From Cellulomonas shaoxiangyii (GTDB lineage: Bacteria; Actinomycetota; Actinomycetes; Actinomycetales; Cellulomonadaceae): a stretch of 64,000 bases of DNA. The translations under genes were made by a program, and so were the position numbers. The notes under the pieces are model-generated. The model did not search any database, was not told the origin of the DNA, and worked only from the letters and a program-made list of their open reading frames with translations. The stretch is taken from the NCBI RefSeq assembly GCF_004798685.1, contig NZ_CP039291.1, forward strand, positions 1,798,001 to 1,862,000, given 5' to 3'. The stretch's first letter is position 1, and every line of letters begins with the position of its first letter. Below are positions 46,125 to 54,300 of the stretch, one piece after another.

Positions 46125-46705
46125 GAGCGCGAGCCGTCGGCCGGGCCTGCCGCCTCGGCAGCCGCGGCGGCACCCTGCTCCGTGCTCTCGCCGGCGGTCG
46201 ACAGCGCGCCGCCCGCGGACTCGAGGTGCGCACGGACGAACCAGTGGAAGAGCTCCAGCTCGTGCAGATGCCCGACGAGGAGGTCGTTCGTGACCGTGTC
46301 GAGCTCCTCGGTCGCGTCGGCCGCCGCGCGGTGGTCGGTGATGACACCGACGTAGACCTCGTCGAGCGCGCCGAGGTGGGCGGTCGTCGTGGCGCGTCCG
46401 ATGCTGTAGTCGTCCCACGTGCGCGCCTTCACCAGGGCGCCGGGCGTGCCCTGCGGGGCGACGCCGAGGGTGGCGATGCGCTCGGCGGTCGCGTCGACCA
46501 TCGCGCGCACGGCGTCGACCTGCGGGTCGATCATCTCGTGCACCGCGATGAAGTGCGGGCCGACGACGTTCCAGTGGATGTGCTTGAGCGTGAGCTGCAG
46601 GTCGTTGAGCGCGTGCAGGCGCCCCTGGAGGATCTCCGCGAGCTTCGCACCGTCCTGCGGTGTGAGGGACGGGACCGTGTACTTCGGCAGTTCGGCGCGA
46701 GCCAT
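46121..46705 (-). CDS. dps: Dps family DNA-protection ferritin-like protein
   Basis: This is a 194-residue Dps/ferritin-like subunit that stores iron and protects DNA from oxidants. The ferroxidase-centre histidine and acidic residues are visible in LKHIHWNVVGPHFIAVHEMIDPQVDAV, and the later helix carries LLVGHLHELELFHWFVRAHLE. The C-terminal 25 residues are Ala/Gly/Ser-rich and may contact DNA or stay disordered. GAAGGAG precedes the ATG. The downstream APP1-like gene overlaps its stop by four bases. Confidence 0.93.
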   Translation of the reverse strand: MARAELPKYTVPSLTPQDGAKLAEILQGRLHALNDLQLTLKHIHWNVVGPHFIAVHEMIDPQVDAVRAMVDATAERIATLGVAPQGTPGALVKARTWDDYSIGRATTTAHLGALDEVYVGVITDHRAAADATEELDTVTNDLLVGHLHELELFHWFVRAHLESAGGALSTAGESTEQGAAAAAEAAGPADGSRS

Positions 46706-46831
46706 GACCGCTCCTTCGATGTCGTCGCCTGCCGGACCAGGCGGACCGGCGCTGGGCGTCCACGCTGCCAGCCCCGGTGGACGCCCGCCACAGGAGCACG
46801 TCCGCGCCCCACGCGCCCCGGACCTGCGGCG

Positions 46832-47713
46832 TCAGTCCTCGAACGGGTCGCCGTCGCGCTCCAGCCGCGTCACGGCGTCGGCGGCCGTGAGCTGGGTCAG
46901 ACCGGGCTCGAGCTCCTCCCACCGGCGCGGCACGGCCGCCGTGGGACGGTCGCGTCCGCGCAGCGACCACGGCGTGATGGTCGTCTTCGCGGGGTGGTTC
47001 TGCGACCAGTCGATGAGGACGCGGTCGGGGCGCACGTCCTTGCGCATGACGTGCACCACGAGCCCCGGCTCGTCCCGCGCGATCGCCTGCGCGAGGTCGC
47101 GCGCGTACGCCCGGACGTCGTGCGGGGGCCGGGGGCGGGGGAGCGGCGCGTACAGCTGGAGGCCCTTGCTGCCGGAGGTCACGGGCACCGTGCGCACCAG
47201 ACCGTCGTCGGCGAGCCGCGCGGCGACCAGGTGCGCCACGCGCACGCACTCGTCGAGGCCCGCGCCCGGCCCGGGGTCCAGGTCGACGACGAGCCGGTCC
47301 GCGTCGCGCACGCCGCCGCGCGGGCCGACCGTCCACTGCGGCGTGTGCAGCTCGAGCGCGCCCTGGTTCGCGGCCCACATCAGCCCCGCGAGGTCCTCCA
47401 GCACCGGCAGGTCGAGCACCGTGCCGTCCTCCTCCCCGCCGGGCGACGCGGGCACCCGGTGGTGGCGCAGCCACGCCGGCGCACCGCGGGGCACGTTCTT
47501 CTCGAAGAAGCGCTCCCCGCCGACCCCGTCGGGCCAGCGGATGCGCGTCACGGGGCGGTCGGCCAGCTGGCGCAGCAGGGCCGGCGCGACGCGCACGAGG
47601 TAGTCCATGACCTCCGCCTTGGTGGTGCCGGTGGCGGGGTACATGGTCTTCTCGAGGTGCGTCAGGCGCACCGGCCGGCCACCGACGTCGACGGTCCGTC
47701 GGTCGGCGCTCAC
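46832..47713 (-). CDS. LigD-type primase-polymerase (non-homologous end-joining)
   Basis: This is a 293-residue stand-alone polymerase domain of the LigD family, which fills gaps with ribo- or deoxynucleotides during bacterial end joining. It has the entry motif THLEKTMYPATGTTKAEV, the metal-binding LVVDLDPGPG (two aspartates) and VTSGSKGLQLY, with the late block WSQNHPAKTTITPWSLRG. No ligase or nuclease domain is fused, and a separate ligase must be elsewhere. The GTG start gives the full domain. It is divergent from the Ku gene across 145 bp, the usual pairing. Confidence 0.94.
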   Translation of the reverse strand: MSADRRTVDVGGRPVRLTHLEKTMYPATGTTKAEVMDYLVRVAPALLRQLADRPVTRIRWPDGVGGERFFEKNVPRGAPAWLRHHRVPASPGGEEDGTVLDLPVLEDLAGLMWAANQGALELHTPQWTVGPRGGVRDADRLVVDLDPGPGAGLDECVRVAHLVAARLADDGLVRTVPVTSGSKGLQLYAPLPRPRPPHDVRAYARDLAQAIARDEPGLVVHVMRKDVRPDRVLIDWSQNHPAKTTITPWSLRGRDRPTAAVPRRWEELEPGLTQLTAADAVTRLERDGDPFED

Positions 47714-47858
47714 GGCGCTGACCTGCGCTCAGGGGTGGCGGGCACGGGGTGCACGGGTCCATCCTGCCCGTGGACGGAAGCGGCGGCCGGGTATCGGCGC
47801 GCCGCCGGGCGTCGCCTCCTGGTGCGGCGTCCGCGGGCGAGGACGACGGGAGGCGGAC

Positions 47859-48845
47859 GTGCGCGCGATCTGGAAGGGTGCGGTGGCGTTCGGCCTGGTC
47901 AACGTGCCGGTCAAGCTGTACGCGGCGACCGGGGAGCACGAGGTGCGCCTGCACCAGGTGCACCGGGAGGACGGCGGGCGCATCCGCTACAAGAAGGTGT
48001 GCAGCGTCGACGGCGAGCCCGTGGAGTGGGGCGAGATCGCCAAGGGCTACGAGACGGACTCCGGCGAGCTGGTCGTCCTCACCGACGAGGACTTCGACCG
48101 GCTGCCGCTGACCACCGAGCGCGAGATCGAGGTGCTCGAGTTCGTGCCGGCGGAGCAGGTCGACCCCATCCTGCTGCAGAAGACGTACTACCTCGAGCCC
48201 GACAAGACGGCGGCGAAGCCGTACGCGCTGCTGCGCGGGGCGCTCGAGCAGACGGACCGCATGGCGGTCGTCAAGGTGGCGCTGCGCCAGCGCGAGAGCA
48301 TGGCCGTGCTGCGCGTGCGGGACAAGGTCATCGTCCTGCAGACGCTGCTGTGGCCCGACGAGGTGCGCGAGGCGGACTTCCCGGTGCTCGACGCCGAGGT
48401 CTCCGTGCGCCCCCAGGAGCTGACGATGGCGAGCTCGCTCGTCGAGTCCCTCGCCGCGGACTTCGACCCGTCGCAGTACACGGACGCCTACGTGACGGCG
48501 CTCGAGGAGCTCATCGAGCAGAAGGTGTCGTCGGGGGACACCCGGGCGCCCTCGGCGGCCGAGGAGGAGCCCGAGGAGGCGGCCGGCGAGGTCGTCGACC
48601 TGCTGGCCGCGCTGCAGCGCAGCGTCGAGAAGGCGCGCACCGCGCGGGGCGGGGCGCCCGACGAGACGCCCGCCGCGGCGACGAGCAGCGGGCGCGCGGC
48701 GCGCGGCGGGACGGCCGCGTCCGCGTCGGACGACGACGCACCCGCACCGAAGCGGCGCTCGCGCGCCAAGGCGGTCGCGTCCGGCGACGGTGACGGTGAC
48801 GGCGCGAAGGCCCCGGCGAAGCGGACCCGCAAGAAGGCGTCGTGA
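47859..48845 (+). CDS. ku: Ku DNA end-binding protein
   Basis: This is a 328-residue bacterial Ku homologue that forms a homodimeric ring on broken DNA ends and recruits LigD. The core (1-255) starts with VRAIWKGAVAFGLVNVPVKLY and includes YYLEPDKTAAKPYALLRGAL and the helical MASSLVESL block. The last 70 residues are Ala/Lys/Arg-rich and end in KRTRKKAS. That basic tail resembles the DNA-sliding C-terminus of mycobacterial Ku. GGGAGG lies five bases before the GTG. The next gene, a PHP-domain protein, overlaps its stop (GTGA). Confidence 0.95.
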   Translation: MRAIWKGAVAFGLVNVPVKLYAATGEHEVRLHQVHREDGGRIRYKKVCSVDGEPVEWGEIAKGYETDSGELVVLTDEDFDRLPLTTEREIEVLEFVPAEQVDPILLQKTYYLEPDKTAAKPYALLRGALEQTDRMAVVKVALRQRESMAVLRVRDKVIVLQTLLWPDEVREADFPVLDAEVSVRPQELTMASSLVESLAADFDPSQYTDAYVTALEELIEQKVSSGDTRAPSAAEEEPEEAAGEVVDLLAALQRSVEKARTARGGAPDETPAAATSSGRAARGGTAASASDDDAPAPKRRSRAKAVASGDGDGDGAKAPAKRTRKKAS

Positions 48846-49897
48846 CCGCTGCGGACGACCGCGACCGCGCCGTCGCCACGCTGCGGCGCATCGCGTTCCT
48901 CCTGGAGCGCGCGCAGGCGAGCAGCTACCGGCCCGCGGCGTACCGGGCCGCGGCCCGCGCCGTCGAGCGCCAGGAGCCCGACCGGCTGCACGCGCTCGCG
49001 GCCGCCGGCGCGCTCACCGAGCTGCCGGCGGTCGGCGCGAAGACGGCGGACGTCGTCGCGCGGGCGCTCGCCGGCCGCCCCGTCGCCGTCCTCGACGGGC
49101 TCGAGCAGGAGGCGGCCGCCGCCGCTGCGGGTACACCGGACGACGCCGCTGGCGTGCTGCTGGCGGCCCTGCGCGGCGACCTGCACGCGCACACCGACGC
49201 GAGCGACGGCGCGACACCGATGCAGGAGATGGTGCTCGCGGCGCTCGAGCTGGGGCACGACTATCTCGCGATCACCGACCACTCGCCGCGCCTCACGGTC
49301 GCCAACGGGCTCTCCGCAGCGCGCCTGCGTGCGCAGCTCGGCCAGGTCGAGGCGCTGCGCCGGGCCGTCGCGCCGTTCGACGTCCTCACCGGCATCGAGG
49401 TCGACGTCCTCGACGACGGCGGCCTCGACCAGGACCCCGCGCTGCTCGACGAGCTCGACGTGGTCGTCGCGTCCGTGCACTCGAAGCTGCGGATGGACCG
49501 CGCGTCGATGACGGCCCGGATGCTCGCCGCCGTCCGCAACCCGCGCACGGACGTGCTCGGGCACTGCACGGGTCGCCGCCTCACGGGGCGTCAGCGCCCG
49601 CCCAGCGAGTTCGACGCCGAGGCCGTCTTCGCGGCGTGCGCGGAGCACGGGGTCGCCGTGGAGATCAACTCCCGGCCCGATCGGCTCGACCCGCCGCACG
49701 CGCTCCTGGACGTGGCCGTCGCGGCCGGCTGCGAGTTCACGATCGACTCCGACGCGCACGCACCCGGGCAGCTGGCCTGGTTGCGGGCCGGCTGCGAGCG
49801 CGCCGCGGCGCACGGCATCGGGCCCGACCGGGTCGTCACGACGCGCACCGCGGACGACGTGCGCGCCCGCGGTCACCGGGCCCCGGCACGTGCTTGA
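48842..49897 (+). CDS. PHP domain phosphoesterase, PolX-like, coupled to ku
   Basis: This is a 351-residue protein resembling the helix-hairpin-helix plus PHP parts of family X DNA polymerases, without the polymerase palm. Residues 1-85 form helical hairpins (ASSYRPAAYRAAARAV, LTELPAVGAKTADVVARAL). The PHP phosphoesterase part (about 115-345) has GDLHAHTDASDG, ITDHSPRL, GIEVDVL, VVASVHSKL, GHCTGR and IDSDAHAP, all metal-ligand motifs. PolX PHP domains act as 3'-5' exonucleases or end-cleaning phosphatases. The GTG start overlaps the ku stop by four bases, so a role in trimming ends for joining is likely but unproven. Confidence 0.88.
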   Translation: MTAADDRDRAVATLRRIAFLLERAQASSYRPAAYRAAARAVERQEPDRLHALAAAGALTELPAVGAKTADVVARALAGRPVAVLDGLEQEAAAAAAGTPDDAAGVLLAALRGDLHAHTDASDGATPMQEMVLAALELGHDYLAITDHSPRLTVANGLSAARLRAQLGQVEALRRAVAPFDVLTGIEVDVLDDGGLDQDPALLDELDVVVASVHSKLRMDRASMTARMLAAVRNPRTDVLGHCTGRRLTGRQRPPSEFDAEAVFAACAEHGVAVEINSRPDRLDPPHALLDVAVAAGCEFTIDSDAHAPGQLAWLRAGCERAAAHGIGPDRVVTTRTADDVRARGHRAPARA

Positions 49898-49966
49898 GCG
49901 CCCCCGCCGGTAGCCGCGCGACGCGCCGCCCGCGCGCCGCGTGCGGTCGCGGCGCCGTAGCGCGGC

Positions 49967-49972
49967 TAGTGT
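49967..49972 (+). promoter_or_regulatory. Minus-10 box for HU gene
   Basis: TAGTGT at 49967-49972 would start a transcript near 49979, giving an 80-base leader before the HU start. The leader has AAGGAG at 50050-50055, eight bases before the GTG. Confidence 0.45.
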
Positions 49973-50063
49973 CGAGGGCCGTGCGTACGGGCGACGCCCG
50001 CAGCGCACGCCCGGTCCGTCGTCCGGTCCGGGCAGCGATCCGAACCCCCAAGGAGCACCCTAC

Positions 50064-50345
50064 GTGAGCGTCAACCGCACCGAGCTCGTCCAGGCCGTCG
50101 CCGAGAAGGCGGGCCTGAGCAACGCCGAGGCCGACAAGGCCCTCAAGGCCTTCCAGGAGGTGCTCGTCGAGAAGCTCGCCGCCGGCGAGGACGTGACGAT
50201 CTCCGGCTTCCTCTCGGTCGCGCGCGCCGAGCGCGCCGCGCGTACCGGCGTGAACCCGCAGACGGGCGAGAAGCTCGACATCCCCGCGGGCCACCGCGTG
50301 AAGCTCACGGCCGGCAGCGCCCTCAAGCGCGCCGTCCAGGGCTGA
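50064..50345 (+). CDS. hup: HU family nucleoid protein
   Basis: This is a 93-residue HU-type DNA-bending protein that binds DNA as a dimer. It has the helical base (VNRTELVQAVAEKAGLSNAEADKAL), the VTISGFLSV strand, and the DNA-binding arm with the conserved RTGVNPQTGEKLDIPA. The length is that of classical HU, without the long Lys-rich tail of mycobacterial HupB. A GTG start with AAGGAG eight bases upstream is used. A strong hairpin follows. Confidence 0.95.
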   Translation: MSVNRTELVQAVAEKAGLSNAEADKALKAFQEVLVEKLAAGEDVTISGFLSVARAERAARTGVNPQTGEKLDIPAGHRVKLTAGSALKRAVQG

Positions 50346-50350
50346 GCCAC

Positions 50351-50384
50351 GACGGCCCCCGACCCAGACGGGTCGGGGGCCGTC
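50351..50384. terminator. Terminator after HU gene
   Basis: A 15-bp perfect stem (GACGGCCCCCGACCC and complement) with an AGAC loop starts five bases after the HU stop and lies before the stop of the convergent DUF6328 gene. Confidence 0.8.
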
Positions 50385-50395
50385 GCGCACCTGGA

Positions 50396-51016
50396 TCAGT
50401 CCGGGCCGGCGTCCTCGTCGGCCGTGGCCCGGCGCGCGATGACGTGCGGCAGCACGAGCCACGCCCCGGCGACCACCAGGAGCAGGCCGCCCCCGACGAC
50501 GTACCCGGCCGTCCGCGAGAGCACGAGGTCGAACAGCAGCATCGTCGCGCCGGCGAGCGTCAGCGCGAGCGCCACCAGCCCCGCGCGCGCGAACCAGTGG
50601 CCGGCGTCGACCAGCTGCGGCTTGAGCCGGCGGCGGAAGAGCAGTCGGTGGAGGCTCACCGGTGCGATGAACAGGATCGTCGCGACGACGGCCATCACGA
50701 CCAGCACCAGGTAGGTCGTGCGCTGGTGGTCGTCGAGGTCCCCGAACCGGGACTGGAACGGCACCGTGAGCAGGAACCCCGTGAGGATCTGCGCGCCCGT
50801 CTGCGTGACGCGCAGCTCTTGGAGCAGCTCGTTCCAGTTGCGGTCCATCCGCTCGATGTAGGTCTCGTCGCGGTCCGTGTCGGGCGCGTCGTCGCGCGGG
50901 TCGGCGGGCGCGTCGTCGCGCGGGTCGGCGGGCGCGTCGTCGCGCGGGTCGGCGGGCGCGTCGTCGCGCACCGGCGTCCTCTCCGTGACGCCGGCGTCGT
51001 GCGTGGGAGTCGGCAT
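50396..51016 (-). CDS. DUF6328 family membrane protein
   Basis: This is a 206-residue protein with a charged N-terminal tail and four hydrophobic helices (about 105-200). The conserved cytoplasmic block is DRNWNELLQELRVTQTGAQILTGFLL. It includes the phrase SRFGDLDDHQRTTYLVLVV and a paired basic loop FRRRLKPQL. This is the DUF6328 pattern, with unknown function. Residues 17-50 hold DDAPADPR repeats encoded by 24-bp tandem units. The ATG at 51016 has GAGGTGGGG upstream. The gene is divergent from the threonine aldolase gene. Confidence 0.82.
   Translation of the reverse strand: MPTPTHDAGVTERTPVRDDAPADPRDDAPADPRDDAPADPRDDAPDTDRDETYIERMDRNWNELLQELRVTQTGAQILTGFLLTVPFQSRFGDLDDHQRTTYLVLVVMAVVATILFIAPVSLHRLLFRRRLKPQLVDAGHWFARAGLVALALTLAGATMLLFDLVLSRTAGYVVGGGLLLVVAGAWLVLPHVIARRATADEDAGPD
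50886..50969 (-). repeat. 24-bp tandem repeats encoding DDAPADPR
   Basis: Three complete and one partial copies of a 24-bp unit encode DDAPADPR repeats in the N-terminal tail of the DUF6328 protein. The DNA copies are nearly identical, which suggests recent expansion and possible length variation. Confidence 0.8.
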
Positions 51017-51173
51017 GTCGTCCCCACCTCCTCGTGTCCGGGGCTGCACGGATCATGCCCCCCGCGCCGGTGCGGTGCACGACTTGTCCGCGTTTCCGCC
51101 GGCGCGTCCCGGACGGACGTCCGGCACTGCGCCGGCGGACGAGGCGCACCACGTCGTGCGCGAGAATCGGCGG

Positions 51174-52229
51174 GTGACCACCGCGCACGACACCCGCCAC
51201 TTCGCGTCCGACAACTACGCGGGGGCGCACCCCGAGATCATCGACGCGATCGCCGCAGCGAACGTCGGGCACGCACCCGCGTACGGCGACGACCCGCACA
51301 CCGCGGGCCTGCAGGACGTGGTCCGAGCGCACTTCGGCGAGGCGGCCACCGCGTACCCGGTCTTCAACGGCACGGGGGCCAACGTCGTGGCGCTGCAGGC
51401 CATGCTGCCGCGGTGGGGCGCCGTCGTGTGCTCGGCGAGCGCCCACGTGAACACCGACGAGAACGGCGCGCCCGAGCGCGTCGGGGGCCTGAAGCTGCTC
51501 ACCGTGCCGACGCCGGACGGGCGCCTGACGCCCGAGCTGGTCGCGCGCCAGGCGCACGGGTTCGGCGACGTGCACCGGGCGCAGCCGGGTGTGGTGTCGC
51601 TCACGCAGTCGACCGAGCTGGGCACCGTGTACCGGCCGGAGGAGGTCCGGGCACTCGCCGACCAGGCGCACGCGCTGGGCATGCGGGTCCACGTCGACGG
51701 CGCCCGCCTGGCCAACGCCGCCGCGCGGCTGGGGCTGCCCCTGCGGGCGTTCACCACCGACTGCGGCGTGGACGTCGTGTCGCTCGGGGGCACCAAGAAC
51801 GGCCTGCTGTTCGGCGAGGCCGTCGTCGTGCTGGACCCGGCGGCGGTGGACGGGGTGGGCTACCTGCGCAAGTCGGGGATGCAGCTCGCGTCGAAGATGC
51901 GGTTCGTCTCCGCCCAGCTGGTCGCGCTGTACGAGGGCGACCTGTGGCTGCGCTCCGCGACGCACGCGAACGCCATGGCCGACCGCCTGCGCGCCGGCAT
52001 CGACGCGCTCGGCGTGCTCGACGTCACGCTGCCCACCGAGGCGAACGCCGTGTTCGTGCGCCTGCCGGCCGACGTGGCGGCGGCGCTGCGCCGGCGGTGG
52101 CGGTTCTACGACTGGGACCCGTCGGACGGCACCGTGCGGCTCATGTGCGCCTTCGACACCCAGCCGCAGGACGTGGACGACCTCCTGGCCGCTCTCCGTG
52201 ACGCGCTGAGCGGCCGCCCGGACGCCTGA
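51174..52229 (+). CDS. Threonine aldolase family PLP enzyme
   Basis: This is a 351-residue fold-type I PLP enzyme of the low-specificity threonine aldolase group, which cleaves threonine to glycine and acetaldehyde. The substrate-binding start (FASDNYAGAHPEI), the YGDD phrase, the PLP contact HVDGARL and Schiff-base Lys208 (LGGTKNG) are present. The GTG start has GAGAAT about seven bases upstream as a possible minus-10 box and no clear ribosome-binding site. It ends at a hairpin before the convergent GH5 gene. Confidence 0.9.
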   Translation: MTTAHDTRHFASDNYAGAHPEIIDAIAAANVGHAPAYGDDPHTAGLQDVVRAHFGEAATAYPVFNGTGANVVALQAMLPRWGAVVCSASAHVNTDENGAPERVGGLKLLTVPTPDGRLTPELVARQAHGFGDVHRAQPGVVSLTQSTELGTVYRPEEVRALADQAHALGMRVHVDGARLANAAARLGLPLRAFTTDCGVDVVSLGGTKNGLLFGEAVVVLDPAAVDGVGYLRKSGMQLASKMRFVSAQLVALYEGDLWLRSATHANAMADRLRAGIDALGVLDVTLPTEANAVFVRLPADVAAALRRRWRFYDWDPSDGTVRLMCAFDTQPQDVDDLLAALRDALSGRPDA

Positions 52230-52263
52230 CGCCCCGCGGACGCCCGCCCCGGTTCGTGCCCGC

Positions 52264-52293
52264 CGCGGTGCGCTCGGGGACGAGCGCACCGCG
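52264..52293. terminator. Bidirectional terminator between aldolase and GH5 genes
   Basis: A 13-bp perfect stem (CGCGGTGCGCTCG and complement) with a GGGA loop separates the two convergent stop codons. Confidence 0.75.
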
Positions 52294-52322
52294 GGGGACG
52301 TGCGGGCGGGCGTGCGGGCGGC

Positions 52323-54110
52323 TCAGCCCACCGTGCAGGCCGCGCCGTTGAGGGTGAACGCGGTCGGCGCCGCCGTCGTGCCGCCGTGGGTCGCGTTGAG
52401 GCCCACCTCGACCGACGCGCCCGCGGCGAGCGTGCCGTTCCACGCCGCGTTGGCGACGGTCACGCGCGTTCCGGACTGCGACCACGTCCCGCTCCAGCCC
52501 TGCTGCAGCGTCGTCCCCGCGGGGAGGTCGAACGCGAGCGTCCAGCCGGACAGCGGTGCCGTGCCGGTGTTCGTCAGGCGCACCGTGGCCGTCAGTCCGG
52601 CGCTCCACGAGCCGGCGGTCCACCGCACGCTGCACCGGCCCGGCGTCGCGGTGGGGGTGGCGGTCGGGGTCACGCTGGGGGTGGCGGTGGGGGTGCTGGT
52701 CGGGGTCACGGTGGGCGTGGCGGTCGGGGTGGCGGTCGGCGTCACCGTGGGCGTCACGGAAGGAGTCGGCATCACCGTCGGCGTCTGCGTCGGGCGCGTC
52801 CCGACCTGCGACAGGCTCTTGCCGGTCGTGCTCCCGGCGCCGCCGAGGGGCACGTCGTGGTCCAGCGAGACGAACCGGCCGCCGTCCTTCCACAGCGCGG
52901 GCTCGAGCAGCGCGTACTTCTCCTCGTCCCACGTCGCCCAGTCGTAGCCGACCAGGCCGCCGGTGTCCCCGGAGTTGGGGTTGAGCACCCAGAAGGTGTG
53001 GCTCAGCCGACGGTCGGCGATGAGGTCGCGCAGGGCGACCATCCACCGCTCGTTGCGCCCGCCGTCCATGAACCCGCCCCACTCGCCGATGAGCAGGGGA
53101 GCGATGCCCTCCTTGTGCAGGTAGAGCCAGTTCGGGTCCCACACGTCGCGCTCGAGGCTCGCGCGGTCGAAGTCGCCGGCGAACCACTTCTGCTCGTGCA
53201 CGAGGGGCCCGTAGTCGTGCGGCGAGTAGACGAGCTGGTCCTGGTGCGCGCCGAGGTCGATGGGGTGCTCCCGCACCCCGCGCAGGTTCCCGCCCCACCA
53301 GGTGCCGTGGTAGTCCGTCAGGCCCGTCGACGTCCACGGGACGCCGTCCTTGGGGTAGACCTCGACGCCCTCGACGAGGATCAGCCAGTTCGGGTTCTGC
53401 GCGAGCACGCGCCGGGCCGCCTCCTCGGCGAAGTGCTTGAAGTTGTCCGGGTCGGTCGAGTCGTCCCACTTGGCGCGCAGCGTCGAGCCCTGCGTCCCGT
53501 GCGGCTCGTTCTTGAGGTCGGCGCCGACGATCGTGTCGTCGTCCGCCCACCGCGCCGCCACCCACTCCCACGCGTCGTAGGCGTCCTGCGTCGTGACGTC
53601 GCCCTTCCACCACACCGGGTGCACGTGCCCGGAGTTGTCGGCCTCGGCGCTGTGCACGTCGAGCACGACCTTGAGGCCGTAGTCGTCGCACATGTCGAGC
53701 CACGCCTCGAAGATCTGCAGGCTGTTCATGCCCTCGAGCTCGGGGTTGACGAACGTGTTCACGTTCGGCGCCGTGTGCTGCCCGGCCTGCCACTCCAGCA
53801 GCAGCTGGGTGGAGATCGGCACACGGACGACGTTGAGGCCCCGGTCGGCGACCGCCTTGGTGAGCGTGCGCATGTTCGCGGACCACAGGCCGTGGAAGAC
53901 GCGTTCGCTGGCGTTGAAGCCGAACCAGTTGACTCCCGTGAGCCACACCTCGCGGCCGGCGGAGTCGACGATCTGGTTGCCGCGGACGTGCAGCCAGTCG
54001 GGCGTCTCCGCCGCGTGCGCCGGTGCGGCGGCGAGCGGGACGGTGAGGGCGCCGGCGGCGAGGGCGCCGACGAGGGCGACGCGCAGGGACCGCTTCGGGG
54101 TGGTGGGCAC
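52323..54110 (-). CDS. Secreted GH5 cellulase (endoglucanase-like) with CBM2
   Basis: This is a 595-residue secreted enzyme. A signal peptide (1-33) is followed by a GH5 barrel (about 36-430), with acid/base Glu202 in LKNEPHG and nucleophile Glu343 in LIGEWGG. A Thr/Pro linker (440-490) of TPTAT-type repeats leads to a family 2 cellulose-binding module (493-595) with a Cys pair and exposed tryptophans. The active-site context fits endo-beta-1,4-glucanases, although some GH5 mannanases look alike. The start is GTG with AGGAG five bases upstream. It lies downstream of the GH6 gene on the same strand, but a strong hairpin between them suggests separate control. Confidence 0.92.
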   Translation of the reverse strand: MPTTPKRSLRVALVGALAAGALTVPLAAAPAHAAETPDWLHVRGNQIVDSAGREVWLTGVNWFGFNASERVFHGLWSANMRTLTKAVADRGLNVVRVPISTQLLLEWQAGQHTAPNVNTFVNPELEGMNSLQIFEAWLDMCDDYGLKVVLDVHSAEADNSGHVHPVWWKGDVTTQDAYDAWEWVAARWADDDTIVGADLKNEPHGTQGSTLRAKWDDSTDPDNFKHFAEEAARRVLAQNPNWLILVEGVEVYPKDGVPWTSTGLTDYHGTWWGGNLRGVREHPIDLGAHQDQLVYSPHDYGPLVHEQKWFAGDFDRASLERDVWDPNWLYLHKEGIAPLLIGEWGGFMDGGRNERWMVALRDLIADRRLSHTFWVLNPNSGDTGGLVGYDWATWDEEKYALLEPALWKDGGRFVSLDHDVPLGGAGSTTGKSLSQVGTRPTQTPTVMPTPSVTPTVTPTATPTATPTVTPTSTPTATPSVTPTATPTATPGRCSVRWTAGSWSAGLTATVRLTNTGTAPLSGWTLAFDLPAGTTLQQGWSGTWSQSGTRVTVANAAWNGTLAAGASVEVGLNATHGGTTAAPTAFTLNGAACTVG

Positions 54111-54160
54111 GGCTGCTCCTGGGGGAGGTGGCGAGCGGGCGCTGCGGCGGTTGCCGGCAC

Positions 54161-54194
54161 GGTCGAACGGGCGGGGCGGTCGAACGGGCGGGGC
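54161..54194 (+). repeat. Two 17-bp tandem repeats upstream of GH5 gene
   Basis: Two exact copies of a 17-bp unit (GGTCGAACGGGCGGGGC) with a partial third copy lie in the region before the GH5 start. They could be regulator contacts or simple slippage. No palindrome is seen inside the unit. Confidence 0.6.
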
Positions 54195-54226
54195 GGTCGC
54201 ACGGGACGCGGCCGCGGACGTGCCAC

Positions 54227-54259
54227 GGGCCCTCCCGGGGGTGTTCCCCGGGAGGGCCC
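54227..54259 (-). terminator. Terminator after GH6 gene
   Basis: A 14-bp perfect stem (GGGCCCTCCCGGGG and complement) with a five-base loop lies 42 bases after the GH6 stop on the minus strand. A second, smaller hairpin (GGCCGTC/GACGGCC, 54264-54290) lies between it and the stop. Confidence 0.8.
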
Positions 54260-54300
54260 GCGCGGCCGTCAGACCGTCGGTCCGACGGCCAGGTCGCTCA

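Noticed and set aside
46832..47713. A truncated LigD gene
   Set aside because: The polymerase domain is complete from end to end. Stand-alone LigD polymerase proteins are normal in actinobacteria.
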